A stretch of 64,000 nucleotides of DNA from Lepidodermella squamata (lineage: Eukaryota > Gastrotricha): assembly GCA_047495785.1 (NCBI GenBank), contig JBLDXI010000024.1, positions 1,922,001 through 1,986,000 on the forward strand, written 5' to 3'. How positions within the stretch are numbered: the stretch's first letter is position 1; each line of letters opens with the position of its first letter. The notes under the pieces are model-generated. The model was not told where the DNA came from. It worked only from the letters and a program-made list of their open reading frames with translations, and made no database searches. This document shows, piece by piece, positions 9,501 to 21,400 of the stretch. The position numbers were made by a program, and so were the translations under genes.

Positions 9501-11502
9501 ATATACATAGAAGCAAAGAAGCAAATTATGTAGAAAAGCTTGTAGAAGAGCCGATCAACGATGTTAACTATTTGTAATCAGTAATCAATGATGACATACT
9601 GTCTAGGCAAGCGAGTAAATCGTTGGTGCTATTTTCGCTGTAGCCGAAATGGCGTACAACTTGCTGGATATGTTACTCCACCCGTTCGTATTTCGGCAAA
9701 ACACGCTCAACTTTTAGACCTCGATCGATTTTACGCATTTTCGCGGCAGAGGCGATTTCTTTGTTGAAATGTTTGTTGAAATGTGGAAATGTTGGAAGCT
9801 TGCGAGTATCATCTGCTGACCACGCGTTATTATAGCCACCCGTATAACATACACCAAATGACGCTTCAATAGTTGCATTTCCAAAATATTATTACTTTTA
9901 TAATGTATCTACTTCAGTCTTGATGAAAACTGCTGAAAAAGTGGTAGTTGCGCAAGTGGCAGTTGCGCAAGTGGGGGATAACCGCTAAATTTTCCAATAA
10001 TTCGGCGACTTCGGCTTTTCCCCTAACTTCATCGATTATAATATTACCGTAGGATTTTCCACATAGCCACCTCGCAATCTAAGGCAGGGGGAATAATTTT
10101 CGATGTTGGCTTCTTATAATGCTGATATCGGAAAAATTACTGATTTTTAATATCGATACTCAGCTCTAAAGGCTGAAGTACAGCGTGTCCCAGAAGTTGC
10201 GCAACTATTTTTTGATTTGCCGACTTTTTGCAGCAAATTCAACTAATTTTATTGATTTGAACATACTTGGTGAAATTCCATCTTTTATCCGCGATTTAAC
10301 CGAAAAAATGAAAAATTTACTAAATTTACTAAATCGGTAAGTTACCGAGGAAAACCCGGAATACGTCGATGGTAATTGGTTCGGTAATTTTCGGTATTTT
10401 ACCCGGTTGGACCAAATATCTTCAGACTTTAACCGGGTTTTACGGCAACTCTGGATGAAATTCCTTACCGGGCTACTAACATTTCAACCTCAAAATTTGG
10501 AAAATTTCGAAAAATAATTGTAGGAGAACCGTTAATTTGTGATGTTTTCGAACCGAATTGACCCCTTAGCCCTGGGCTACTGTTAGGATGGGCTACTATT
10601 GGAACAAATACGGTATTTTATTATCAGGCCCACATCCACCTGAGAATAACATGAGAGAAGCATCGCTTTAAAAATCAATTTATTTTTCCATTTTTCGTAG
10701 CTTTGATTGCTAGCAAGGTGGATATTTTTGAGCCATCGATGCCCATCAAAATGCTCATCGAATTCTTCAGCCATGCCACGGGCAAGTTACTCAACGCGAT
10801 TGAGTTGAAAAAATACGTGAAACTGCCGATCAACATTCGCGAATACTTGCCTGATTTCGGCGAGGAAAAAATAGTTATCAAGGTGGGCCTTGTTTTTTTT
10901 ATAAATTCAATAATTTCATCTGTTGAAGATTCACCAAAGCGACGATCAAATCGCTCGGTTAATCGTACCTCGTTGCGCTCGTTCGTCGAAATTGCGATTG
11001 GAAATAAAAGTCGATAAAAATGGCCTGATCACATCTGGCTATGTCGCCGAGCCCTTGCAAGAAATCGAAATTACAGAAATTTTAACAAGGAGAGATTTCC
11101 GAAAAGCCGTTGCTAGGCTCGAAAAGTAGGATCAGTTTTAAATTGTTATTACCTTAAATTCCCTGGTTTGCTCTTCAGTTTTCGAGACGAAGTTGATAAT
11201 CGGCGATTGCAAAAAGAAGCTTGCAACAAGTTGGACAAATTGATTTTCTTCGCTGAGAATGTTACAAGTCAGTGTGATTCCGGGCCTGATAACGTCATGT
11301 CGAGCCTGAAACAAAAGAGTCGCGATTGGACCAAGTGGTTTGATTCTAATCCAGTTAGTTTTCATTTCATAAAATCACAGTAAACAATTTTTAATCTTAA
11401 CAATTCTAGAATGCTTCGATCTCCGAGTTGGATGAAAAGCGATTTTTGATCGAAAAAGAACTTCGTCAAGCTGGAATTACTATTCCTGCTGAATCGTGTT
11501 GA
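6455..11502 (+). CDS. Hsp70 gene A: RING-like finger + coiled coil + divergent Hsp70
   Basis: Fourteen exons join in phase: 6455-6469, 6529-6796, 6857-7092, 7182-7253, 7306-7523, 7574-7620, 7677-7759, 7819-7901, 7957-8024, 8076-9113, 10701-10882, 10929-11125, 11179-11353, 11410-11502. They give 924 residues. Cysteines 26, 29, 44, 49, 52, 69 and 72 follow C3HC4 RING spacing, but the His position is Asn46. Residues 95-190 are rich in Gln, His and Asn; 195-270 are Lys/Glu-rich; about 285-340 form a coiled coil. The Hsp70 NBD starts near 344 (GIDIGTTKSCVAV). The second phosphate loop reads Q540-IGGGVTEVS where active Hsp70s have DLGGGTFDVS; the adenosine loop VLAGGCTRIP is kept. Residues 712-924 are a divergent substrate-binding domain and lid. 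Intron 10 (9114-10700) holds transposons. Ubiquitin-ligase or scaffold function is inferred, not shown. The very short first exon is the least certain part. Confidence 0.8.
9251..9977. mobile_element. Foldback-type element in intron 10 of Hsp70 gene A
   Basis: About 727 bases with long inverted arms (roughly 9251-9400 and 9840-9977). The ends read CCCCCACTTGCGCAACTGCC and its complement, and each arm repeats the ACTTGCGCAA unit twice. The arms also share the stretch around GAAGCGTCATTTGGTGTATG. No transposase is seen. An octamer GCTAAATT occurs just outside both ends (9238-9245 and 9984-9991) and might be a displaced target duplication. Confidence 0.75.
10179..10470 (+). mobile_element. Tc1/mariner-like MITE copy (degenerate)
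   Basis: The segment starts at a TA with CAGCGTGTCCCAGAAGTTGC. Its inner sequence (ATCCGCGATTTAACCGAA, ATTTTACCCGGTTGGACCAAA) is shared in inverted orientation with the element at 21081-21475. The right end is not clean and the end coordinate is approximate. Confidence 0.6.
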
Positions 11503-11547
11503 TTTAAAAAAAAAGATGAATACAATTCCGCGTATGTGTCACTTATA

Positions 11548-11561
11548 TTTCTGTTTAATAG
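11548..11561 (+). promoter_or_regulatory. Probable trans-splice acceptor of Hsp70 gene B
   Basis: A T-rich tract ending in AG (TTTCTGTTTAATAG) lies 59 bases after the stop of gene A and 28 bases before the ATG of gene B. No GT donor and no AATAAA is evident in the gap. This is the layout of nematode operons, where a spliced leader is added at such sites. It could also be an ordinary 5' untranslated intron acceptor. Confidence 0.45.
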
Positions 11562-11588
11562 GTTTGATTTATCTATCCTATATTTCAA

Positions 11589-14500
11589 ATGGCTTTGGGA
11601 CGAGCACCCGCGCCTGCCGTTGGCATCGATCTCGGCACGACTTATTCGTGTGTTGCAGTCGTGAAAAACGGCATCGGTGAGCCTTTTATCAAGGCATAAC
11701 TTGGAAAAATAGCTAAATTAATTTTTCAGTTCAAACCATCCACAACGGCCAGGGCAATTACGTAACGCCAAGCTGGGTCTCGTTCACTGATGAAGAGATT
11801 CTAGTCGGAGAGCCTGCTCGAATCGCCGCGGCTGGTAATAGCAAAAACACGGTTTTCAACGCGAAACGGCTAATCGGTCGATTTTACAACGAATGGGAAG
11901 CGGAATACAAAACTCTGTTACCGAACTGGCCGTTCAAAGTCGTGAAAATCGGTGATAAACCGTTCTTTGAGGTGGCCCAAAAAGGCCGAGTGAAGCATGT
12001 CTCTCCTCAAGAGATTTCGAGTTACGTCCTGAAAGAGCTGAAAAAATCCGCCGAGGATTTCCTGCAACAACCTGTGAAAAACGCTGTCATTTCAGTCCCA
12101 GCGAATTTCGACTACGCTCAGCGAAAAGCCACGGAAGAAGCGGCAAAATTAGCCGGGTTCAATGTTTTAAGGCTTTGTTCCGAGCCAGCTATGGCTGGGA
12201 TTATGCATGACCCCCTTCAAAATATCTACCACAAGAAAACTTTACTTGTTTTCGATTGCGGTGGTGGAACGACTGATGTTGCTATTCTATCGATTTCTCA
12301 AGGTGGGACCTATGAAATTATGGCTACGGCTGGTAACATGAGCCTGGGAGGCGAGAACATCGTCGATCGCTTACTCAATCATTTTCTTGGTAAATTGAAG
12401 GAAGAAACCGGTGTCGATTACAGTAAGAATGAAGAGGCTGTTCGAAGGCTGAAACGTACCTGCGAGGAGGCGAAATGTCAGCTCTCATTCGCTGAGGCCT
12501 ATACAGTTTGCTTTGATTATCAATGCGAGCCGCGGAGCTGGAAGCTGACCCGGGCTCGATTCGACGCGATGAATGCTGATTTATTCGAAAAGATGTTGGT
12601 ACCGGTTGCTGAGGCGATTCGGGTGGCTGGTTTGGATAAATCGAAGATAGATGAAGTGCTGTTAGCGGGCGGAACGTCTAGAATTTTAGACGTTCAAAAT
12701 CGTTTGGCCAGATACTTCGAAGGAAAGCCGCTGCGGAAGTCTGTCAATCCGGAGCAAGCCATAGCCCAAGGAGCAGGTAAATTTTTGTCACTACCTCAGC
12801 GAGAATATTATTCGAATTTTTCCCTTCAAAAACCAATTTCAAAAAACCATTTAACAGCCCATTTTTGTAAAAATAAGAATTTTGGACTCTGAGAATTCTC
12901 ATTTTTAGCTCAGTTTGAGCTTAAAATATTTACAAAAATTACAGAAAATTAAAAAATTTCCTCAGAATACAAAAATTAGAAATTTCATAAGTGGAGTTTG
13001 CCAATTTTGCTAAATTTCTTTTAACAGAAAATTGGGGTTAGCGAAGAACTAGTCGATATGTGCCTCAAGACTTAATTTGTTTATGAGATTTATCGGCAAT
13101 TTTGGCTTTTGACTGATTTTATTCCGGAAAATGCCAACCACATTTCTAATTGATTTTGAACTGTGACTCATTTTTCGTCGAATCCCTCCATTGGGATAAA
13201 TATTGGGACGGAATGAGCCAAACAAACTTATTTGACAATTCCCCATTTTTTCAGCAATCATGGCTGCTGTTCTTTCTGGCGATAAATCGTCATCGTTGAG
13301 CGGGCGTTACCTGTGTGAGATTGCCCCGCTTTCCCTCGGCATTCGAACTAGCCACAACGAAGTATCAGTCGTAGTCCCTCGAAACACGAAACTGCCGTTC
13401 AGCAAAACTCAAACTTTCTACACAGCAGATGATGATCAGACGATGATTAATTTCGACATCTATGAAGGCGAGCGATTTTTAAGTGTTGATTGCGCTGATG
13501 GTCACCTTGGCGTTATCGAGTTGAAAGGCTTCCGTAAGGCTCGTCGAGGTCATGTCTCATTTCAAGTAACTTTCAATGTGAGTGCCAGCGGTGTTATGGA
13601 AGTCTCGGCTTTCGAGCCTGTCAGCAAAATAATGGCTACTTTGCAACTTGTCAGCCGCAACAGACAGCCTCAAGGCATTGCTGCGATTATTGAAAATGCT
13701 CAAAAGTTGGTGAGAATTTTCCATTTGAAAAGTCTGAATGAAATGGCGAGCGTCGCAAAAATCTGAGTGAATGTCAACATTTATTGAGCGTTTATCCCTC
13801 AGCCACCCTTTCTTTATTAACAACCGAGAGAAGAGAGAATCACATTTTATCATTTTTTAGTGTTGCCGAATAGGTATAGAAATTTTTTTTAGCTTTCTTA
13901 GCTTCGCCGCGTTTTTTCGGCGGCTCGGTTTCGGCCCCAGTTTGTTCGGACAGTTCAGGCGGTTGGTGAGCCAAAGCCGAAACTGTCTTTGCCGGCCGAC
14001 CACGTTTTCGCTTTTTTCGCTTTTGTAAGGCGAGCTTCGCCTGGAGCTGTCTCCACCTTGAGCTGCTGGGCCATGCCACGTGAATGACAGCAGGTGTGTT
14101 CTTTCGCGTAGGTAGAGCATGAACAAGAGAAGACATTTTTCTTGAAAGTTTCGCATTCAGCCGGGCATTGAAAGTCGATTTTCTTCATGACGTGGAAGAT
14201 TTTGCGGGTGAAATCAGAAAAACGATCGGAATCGATCAAATCTATTTGCTTGATCTCGCGGTAATTATTCGCGACTTCTTGGTCATATCAGTTACGACAA
14301 AGTAAAAGACGTAGCTGAGTAAGGAGCTGTTTTTGGCCTCATACAGATCTACGTCCTTGTCCTGCCACAACACGCCATCAGCCCAGCGGCCAACGGGTAT
14401 CGTTAATTTCTGAATTAACTGCAATTTTTAGCAATTGATGTTGCCCGGGTAGCGATCGTGGGACCATTGAGGCAACATAACAGACATGACAATGCGGATA

Positions 14501-15537
14501 TATTCGGTTATCGGCAGGCGCTGTAAAATCCTGTTTTATGATCTCATTTATCGCCTCGATTTCATTATTTGTGGATGGTAAGCTGTTAGCCGTTGGTAAT
14601 TTTCTCGTCTTGAAGTTCTATCCAAGCCGTCCACATCTTGCTCGACTTTTTAATGTCTCTTTGCTCTCAAATTACTCGAATTTTTTCGATAACGTACTCC
14701 AATAGACCAAGCCTCATGATTATGCGGTTTTCCGCGGCCACCACAGGTGCATAGTAATAGCGTCGGTGTCGTAGGCCTTGAGGTCGAGGGGCCATTTCTT
14801 CGCTAAGATACATACTTGGAGTAGGATTTTCTTGATGTCCTCTGCCTCCTCTTGCGTTTTGCACCGTTTTTCTAAGGTTCACAACTCCTGTTTTCGCTTA
14901 TTTCCAAAATCGTCAGTATCAGAAGATTCAGAGTTCGATTCAGAAGAATTGCTACTACTACTATCTGCCTAGGGGTTCGACTCAACCTCAGCCTCGTCAG
15001 CTTCTTCAAAGGAACGAAAGCTTTCATCCGTTGTAAAATTATCAAATTTTGAGCGCAAATTTTTTTATTACCGTTGCTACTTATTACCTTTAATATTTCT
15101 ACAGTCACGCCTGAAGGAATAGAGATTAAAGAGATATAAGAATTAGATAATAGATATTACTGTTCCTCCAAAGTTGCGCCGCTCACTCAGATTCTTGCGA
15201 CGCTCGCTCAGCCGCCCAAAAAATATTAAGGAGGAATTTTTATTTGAATGCGCAATTTTTCAGGAATGTCTACGTCGATTCAGTGAAAAAAGAGCGAGTT
15301 CGTGAGTTGCGCGAATTCGAAGATCTAGTCTACGAGCGGAAGCATCAAGAAGAAGACGAAAAAGTGCCGAATGCGAAGGTGCTCATAGCCTGCGAGCGGG
15401 CGCTGGACTGGATCAGGCAACGGGGCGATACCATTTCTATGGGCTGTATCCGCAATCGCCGTTCTCAGTTCGAAGAATTCTACGGCCTTCGCCGAGCCAA
15501 CCTAGTCAACGCTATGCGAGCTGTTAATTTGAATTGA
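11589..15537 (+). CDS. Hsp70 gene B: canonical-type Hsp70 without EEVD
   Basis: Four exons (11589-11676, 11730-12776, 13255-13705, 15264-15537) give 619 residues, near the usual 640. The ATPase motifs are intact: GIDLGTTYSCVAV near residue 12, KRLIGRF, FDCGGGTTDVAIL, and LLAGGTSRILDVQ. The substrate-binding domain follows (AIMAAVLSG at 379, VVVPRNTKLPF, FDIYEGERF). The lid ends in ...NAMRAVNLN, with no EEVD, no signal peptide and no retention tail, so it is probably a nucleo-cytosolic chaperone that does not use EEVD-binding TPR partners. Exon sizes 88, 1047 and 274 are identical in gene C, showing tandem duplication. The third donor is GTTGGT, supported by phase and by the gene C junction. 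Intron 3 (13706-15263) holds a decayed MULE-like transposon. Confidence 0.9.
13840..15110 (-). mobile_element. Decayed MULE-like transposon in intron 3 of Hsp70 gene B
   Basis: On the minus strand, 13955-14239 encodes a frame with CSCSTYAKEHTCCHSRGMAQ, which fits the SWIM zinc finger (CxCxnCxH) found in Mutator-like transposases. Further upstream are fragments in changing frames: 14242-14424, a stretch near 14710-14890 reading CKTQEEAEDIKKILLQVC in one frame, and a Ser/Glu/Asp-rich stretch near 14890-15000 broken by a stop. The element is dead. Its exact ends were not found. Confidence 0.55.
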
Positions 15538-15626
15538 AATCCCAAGCTCCTAACTACAAGTTGTTCGAACTGTGTTAAATCATGCCTTGTACTCAAATTT
15601 GATTGTTTTACATCTGAAATCCTGCT

Positions 15627-15637
15627 TTTTATTTTAG
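15627..15637 (+). promoter_or_regulatory. Probable trans-splice acceptor of Hsp70 gene C
   Basis: The tract TTTTATTTTAG ends 100 bases after the stop of gene B and 10 bases before the gene C ATG. No AATAAA is seen in the gap. The arrangement matches that before genes B and D. Confidence 0.45.
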
Positions 15638-15647
15638 TCAATTAATC

Positions 15648-18359
15648 ATGGTTTTGATACCGGGCATTGAGCCCGCTGTTGGTATTGATCTCGGGACGAC
15701 ATTTTCATGCGTGGCTGTGGTTAAAAACGGCATAGGTAAGTTCTAATATCGCAGTTTTGGTCATTCTTTAGCGAATTTTCTTATCTACAGTTCAAACCAT
15801 TCACAATGGGCAAGGGAACTATGTAACACCCAGCTGGGTTTCGTTTACCGATGAAGACATCTTGGTTGGAGAACCGGCTCGAATCGCCGCGGCTGGTAAT
15901 AGCAAAAACACAGTTTTCAACGCGAAACGGCTTATCGGTCGATTCTACGACGAGTGGGAATCTGAATACAAAGCACTCTACCCCCACTGGCCGTTTAAAG
16001 TCGTGAAAATCGGCGATAAGCCCTTTTTCGAGGTTACGCATCAAGGTCGCGTGAAGCACGTGTCACCTCAGGAAATTTCGAGCTATATCCTCAAAGAATT
16101 GAAAAAATCTGCCGAAGATTTCCTGCAACAGCCTGTGAAAAACGCTGTTATTTCAGCCCCGGCGAATTTCGACTACGCTCAACGTCGGGCAACTGAAGAG
16201 GCGGCGAAATTGGCGGGTTTTAATGTTTTACGGCTCTGTTCCGAACCCGCTATGGCTGGTATCATGCATGACCCTCTTCAAAACATTTACCACAAGAAAA
16301 CATTGTTGGTTTTCGATTGCGGTGGTGGAACGACTGATGTTGCTATTCTATCGATTTCCCAGGATGGAACTTACGATATCATGGCTATCGCTGGTAATAT
16401 GAGCCTAGGTGGTGAAAATATCGTCGACCGTCTGCTGAACTACTTCCTCGGAAAATTGAAGGAAGAAACCGGCGTTGATTACAGCAAGAGTGAAGAAGCT
16501 GTTCGACGATTGAAAAGAACCTGCGAAGAGGCGAAATGTCAACTTTCGTTCGCTGAGGCTTATACAGTTTGCTTCGATTATCAATGCGAACCGCGCAGTT
16601 GGAAGCTGACCCGAGCTCGATTCGACGCGATGAATGCTGATTTGTTCGAAAAAATGCTTGTACCTGTTACGGATGCGATTAAGCTGGCTGGCTTAGATAA
16701 GAGCAAGATTGATGAAGTTTTGCTAGCTGGTGGCACATCTCGAATTCTCGATGTTCAAAATCGATTGGCTAAGTATTTCGAAGGCAAACCACTGCGAAAA
16801 TCGGTCAATCCCGAACAGGCTATTGCTCAAGGAGCAGGTAGGTCAAACTGAAAGTTTCCCATTTGAATTAAATTTTGCCCATGAGTGGTTGGAAATTCGG
16901 TTTTCTTCAAATTTTAAAATAATTGAAAATTAATTAAAAACTGAAATTTTGGGATTTTAAAAATTTTGAAAAAATTGAAAAATTAAAATAATTAAAATCG
17001 AAGTGCACTTTCATACATATTTATGTATGAAATTTTTACATTTCATACATATTTATGTATGACAAAATTAACTTTCATACATATTTTTTTTCCATAAAAT
17101 CGTGATTTTTAGCCAAACTGTGATCAGGAATTGGGGTTAGGGGTTAGGGTTAGGTGCCAGGGTTCGGGTTCGGGTTAGGGTTAGGGTTAGGGTTAGGGTT
17201 TGGTTAGGGTTCAGGGTTAAGGTTAGGGTCAGGATAGTTCGAGTTTCGGGTTTCTACGAAGCTCGATTTTTGGGCCCTTGTACTTCCCCAACAACCATTT
17301 TCATGCGGAAAAATGACTACGCTTTCGGAACCCCGTTTTACTTTTACATAAACCGAAACCTAGTCATCTGGCATTTCCCTAATGTTTTTAGCTTGAATTT
17401 TATGGAAAAAAATATGTATGAAATTTAATTTTGTCATACATAAATATGTATGAAAGGTAAAAATTGCATACATATTTATGTATGAAAGTTGGCACCCAAT
17501 TAAAATTTTATTTCAAAATTAATTTTTTCAATTTCGCGAGTTCGAATTTTTCTTGAATTGAAAATTTTTTTTTAGCTATAATGGCGGCCGTTCTTTCCGG
17601 TGACAAATCGTCTTCACTATCTGGGCGGTATCTATGCGAAGTGGCGCCGCTGTCGCTCAGCATTCAAGTCACCCACGGCGAGTTGTCGGTTGTTGTTCCC
17701 CGCAATACGAAGCTGCCTTTTAAAAAAACGCGTATCTTTAAGACAGCTTACGACTACCAGACCGAGGCGAAATTCGACATTTACGAAGGCGAGCGATTTC
17801 TCGGCATCGACTGCACCGACGGCCATCTCGGTACCGTTTTGGTAAATGACTTTCACAAGGCCAGGCGAGGTGACGTTTCGTTCGATATCACTTTCGACGT
17901 GAACGCGAGTGGCGTTATGGAAGTCACGGCCAATGAGCCAATTTCGAAGAAATCAGCCTCGCTCCAGTTGACCAGCCGAAATCGACAACGTGACTCGCAA
18001 GGCGTGGCTCAAATCATTGAAAACGCTCAAAAGTAGACGCGATTTTTTTCAATTATTTCATTTCATTTTTTATATTTTTTTCTAGAAATGTTGAGATAGA
18101 TGAAAAGCACAAGGAAAGGATTCGTGAGATCAAAGAATTCGAAAATCTAGTCTATGAACGGAAGCATCAGGAAGAGGATGAGAAACACCCGAGGGAAAAA
18201 GTGCTAGCCGCGTGTGAACGGGCGTTGCAATGGATCGAGCTGCATGGTCAAACCGTTTCGATGCCTTCCATTCGGCACCGTCGTCGGCAATTCGAGGAAT
18301 ACTACGGACTGAAGCGATCGAATCTAGTCAATGCTATGCAAGCTGTTAAGCTACAATAA
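15648..18359 (+). CDS. Hsp70 gene C: tandem duplicate of gene B
   Basis: Four exons (15648-15735, 15791-16837, 17576-18032, 18086-18359) give 621 residues. Motifs are those of an active Hsp70: GIDLGTTFSCVAV, KRLIGRF, CSEPAMAGIMHD, FDCGGGTTDVAIL, LLAGGTSRIL. The substrate-binding domain keeps PRNTKLPF and IYEGERFLGIDC. The lid ends ...NAMQAVKLQ with no EEVD. Against gene B the NBD is nearly identical, while the substrate-binding domain differs more (for example ISKKSASLQL versus VSKIMATLQL). That suggests the pair may share ATPase regulation but differ in client binding. Intron 2 (16838-17575) contains a palindrome-rich element with a telomere-like core. Confidence 0.9.
17008..17490. mobile_element. 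MITE with palindromic ends in intron 2 of Hsp70 gene C
   Basis: Imperfect inverted arms of about 90 bases (17008-17100 and 17400-17490) are each built from repeated palindromes, CATACATATTTATGTATG, spaced by short A/T-rich linkers. The order of linker types is mirrored between the arms. A TTAGGG-rich core sits between them. Confidence 0.7.
17133..17235 (+). repeat. Interstitial TTAGGG-type array
   Basis: About 100 bases consist of perfect and degenerate copies of GGTTAG/GGGTTA, with variants such as GGTTCG and GGTTTG. The array lies in an intron in the middle of a transposon-like element. Confidence 0.85.
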
Positions 18360-18466
18360 CGACTCTAAGTCTAAAACTACTGGTCATATGATTGAACGGA
18401 TGCTTGATCACATTTTATGTTTGAAAACTCCGCCTACAAGCTTAGCAAATTTTGTCCAAATTTGTT

Positions 18467-18478
18467 TTATTATTTTAG
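18467..18478 (+). promoter_or_regulatory. Probable trans-splice acceptor of Hsp70 gene D
   Basis: The tract TTATTATTTTAG ends 119 bases after the stop of gene C and 17 bases before the ATG at 18496. This supports 18496 as the true start of gene D. Confidence 0.4.
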
Positions 18479-18495
18479 GTATTTTACATTTCAAA

Positions 18496-21400
18496 ATGGA
18501 CACTTCTATTCCGATGATTACCAGTCCTCTCAGATCGCCGGATGAAAAATATGGTTCATTGGGAGCGTCATCTGCTAACCAGGTAGATCTTTGTTAAACA
18601 AAAATCTCCCTCAATATCAGCGGAGTTTTTAAATATAATTGAAATTCAGTTTTGATTATATTTCGTACAACAATTCCCATAGAGGGCTGTGATCGAAACG
18701 AGCAAACATTTTACCCGGCTTATTCCACGTTATTCCACGCTATTCCTTGATTAACTGGTGAAACATTCTCAATTAGTGAAATTTTGCTTCAAAAGAGGTG
18801 AGCGAAAGAAGCAATAACTTACATGAGCAACGAGAAAATCGGAAAATCAAGTGTGTCACTTTTAGATTTATCACGCGTTACACCCCCTTTCATCACGCGT
18901 TACTTCTTCATAAAGAATCACGCGTAGCAACACGCGTTACGTCCTTGTGACTAATACCACAGTGGTATTAGTCACAAGCTTTGTAGTTTTAGCGGCGCGT
19001 TTCACAGTAATTTTCGTCGCATGGGCGCTTCGCTTTTTTGAAGCTTTTCCGGCGATTTTTGGCGTTTCTTCGACATGAGCGATTTTTGCTGACGATGAAG
19101 GAACACAGGCGGCGAAGCCATTCATAAGATCTGTGAAGCCATCCTTGCCATCATCACCACCTATCGGCGGAAGAGAATCCGCGCTTCCGCTAGCCCCGGC
19201 GCCAGGCGCGTCGACGTGGGGCATCGAATACTGGCGCATCTCGGCTGTAATATAAAAAACAGAATTTTAAATGAGGGCCGAAAATTCTCAGTAATATAAA
19301 ATGAAAATCTAAAAAATTAAATACCTGGATCGACGTTTCCGCTGGCCAGATCGACGGCATTGAACATGTTTGTTGTAGCGGCGTCATAGTCGCTTAGGTT
19401 TTGGCGCTGGTTGTATTATGCCCATGTTCGAGCGAAATAGCCGAAATAAAATCCGACGTTCCTGCTTTGCAGCACGGCTGTTGCGATCGTGATCAGGGTC
19501 AAGGCGGTATCGATTGCTCATAAGCACACGAGGCTCGATGGGGGCGCTTATTAGACGCCGAAGACATGTCGTTATAAGTTGATAAAATGAGGAGATCTTG
19601 AAATAAATAAGACAGATTTTAGAATCGAAGTGAATTGATACGAATAATAGCCTTGCAAATGGCATGCGGCGAGTTTTCAATAATAGGTTTTTTCATAGAA
19701 AACGGGACATTATTTACAAGGCTAGTTTTGGTGTTTCTTTTGAGGGCGAATAACGATATGGAAATGTCGAAACGGCGGAATATTTCTCCGAGATGTTCGG
19801 CCGAAAGGCGAATGTAGCACCTTTTCTCGCTACAAAATTCAAAAATTTTACTCGATATCGCACATCGTCACCTACCTTTCTAAAATGTCCAGCTGAGCCA
19901 ACTTACCAACGGGAACAACGCAATGACGGGCTACGACCTTGAGCTGATTTAGCATGGGCTTTCAGCTGCATCGCGGTTGAGCTGGGTTTCGAGTGCTAGA
20001 GCCACTTGATTGGTCAGAAATAGCATCTCATTTCGCCGATCGAAAATAGCAAATGGATCGAACAGAACACGAACGAGCCGCACTTGTTATTGACAAAAAT
20101 CAGGAGTCAATAAAAAAGTAGGCATAATGAGCAAAGTGTGTGAACATTTCTGAAAAGGTGTGATGAATTACCGATGACCTTGCAGTATAGGGTGTAGGTT
20201 TTTTCCCGTATGGTTTTGGTCTGCAAATTAAAAAATGAGTGTAAATGTGTCAAAAATATTGTCAAAATTGTGTGCAATATGGCGTTGAATTTTCAAAATC
20301 AACAAAATCAACAGAAATGCCGGCGTAGATTGAATGTTAAATATGCCTTGTGGATGACGTCACCATCCACCTTGACCACGTCCTTAGCATTTGGCGAGGG
20401 TCTTGCAATTTCGTTATGGAATTGGCGAACCTTCTCGATGACTTAGCGTGATACTGAATTCGAAGATTGCGCTTTATTGCAGCCTATCCGGTAATGTAAT
20501 GTCAGGGCCGTCACGATTTGAGGGAGTGTTGAGTTCTGCCATGGGAAACGGAGAATCCTTGAGGGTTACATTTTTAGCAACATCGATTTCGATAAAAATG
20601 TTGATTCCAAATTCCACGATCAAATTTGTTGAATTTATTGAGTTTTTTTCGTTTAGTCTGGAAGAGTTGCAGCTTACAAAGTGGCAGCTACCTGCCTAGC
20701 CTGTCAAATGACCCTCGGTCGTGTTTTGCCGTGCTGCAGCGCCAAAACTGGCCTCTGCGGCGCCTGCCAATCGCAGACCGACCCAACCACCGGCTACGTC
20801 ATCTGCCTGATGTGTGGGCTCAAGTACAACGCCGGCGATTATTCGCTGGTGACATCGCCCATGCGCCTTCGCCGTGTCGAGCCGATCTCTCCAGACGACA
20901 CGTTTTCGGCGCCGAAAGCGTCGCCTGAGCTTACGTCACCCCGCAAAAAGGTCGCAGGGGCTGTTGACAACGAAACTAGTCTGGAATATTTGACGAGCAA
21001 AAATGTTGAATTGAGAGCAGCCATTGCTTGCCTAGCGCTGGTAAGAAATTTTATTCTCATTGACAATTATTGTCGAGTCTTACAGCGTATCCCAAAACCC
21101 AAAAGTAACACAAGCAAAGAAAATTCGCGGAAAAGGGTTCAGAAACTCTAAAATTTGAGACGAAGCCACATCTCATGGCCAGAAAAATTGTAGAAAAATT
21201 CAAAAAATCACGAGAATAGTAATCAAGTATGTCACTGATGGGATTAGAAAAGTCAGGAAAATTTGGTCCAACCGGGTAAAATACCAAAAAATCCCGAACC
21301 AATTACCATCGGGGTTTTCCGGGTTTTCCCCGGTAAATTTTTTATTTCTTCGGTTAAATCGCGGATAAAAGATAAGATATTCTCTCAGTAGGCTTAATTT

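Noticed and set aside
17133-17235. Chromosome end
   Set aside because: The TTAGGG-type array lies within an intron, with gene C exons on both sides in phase.
20541-20564. Alternative first exon of gene D starting at ATG 20541
   Set aside because: It is in phase (MGNGESLR) but lies in repeat-rich DNA with an unusual donor. The exon at 18496 has an upstream acceptor and a standard GTAGAT donor, so it was preferred; RNA data are needed.
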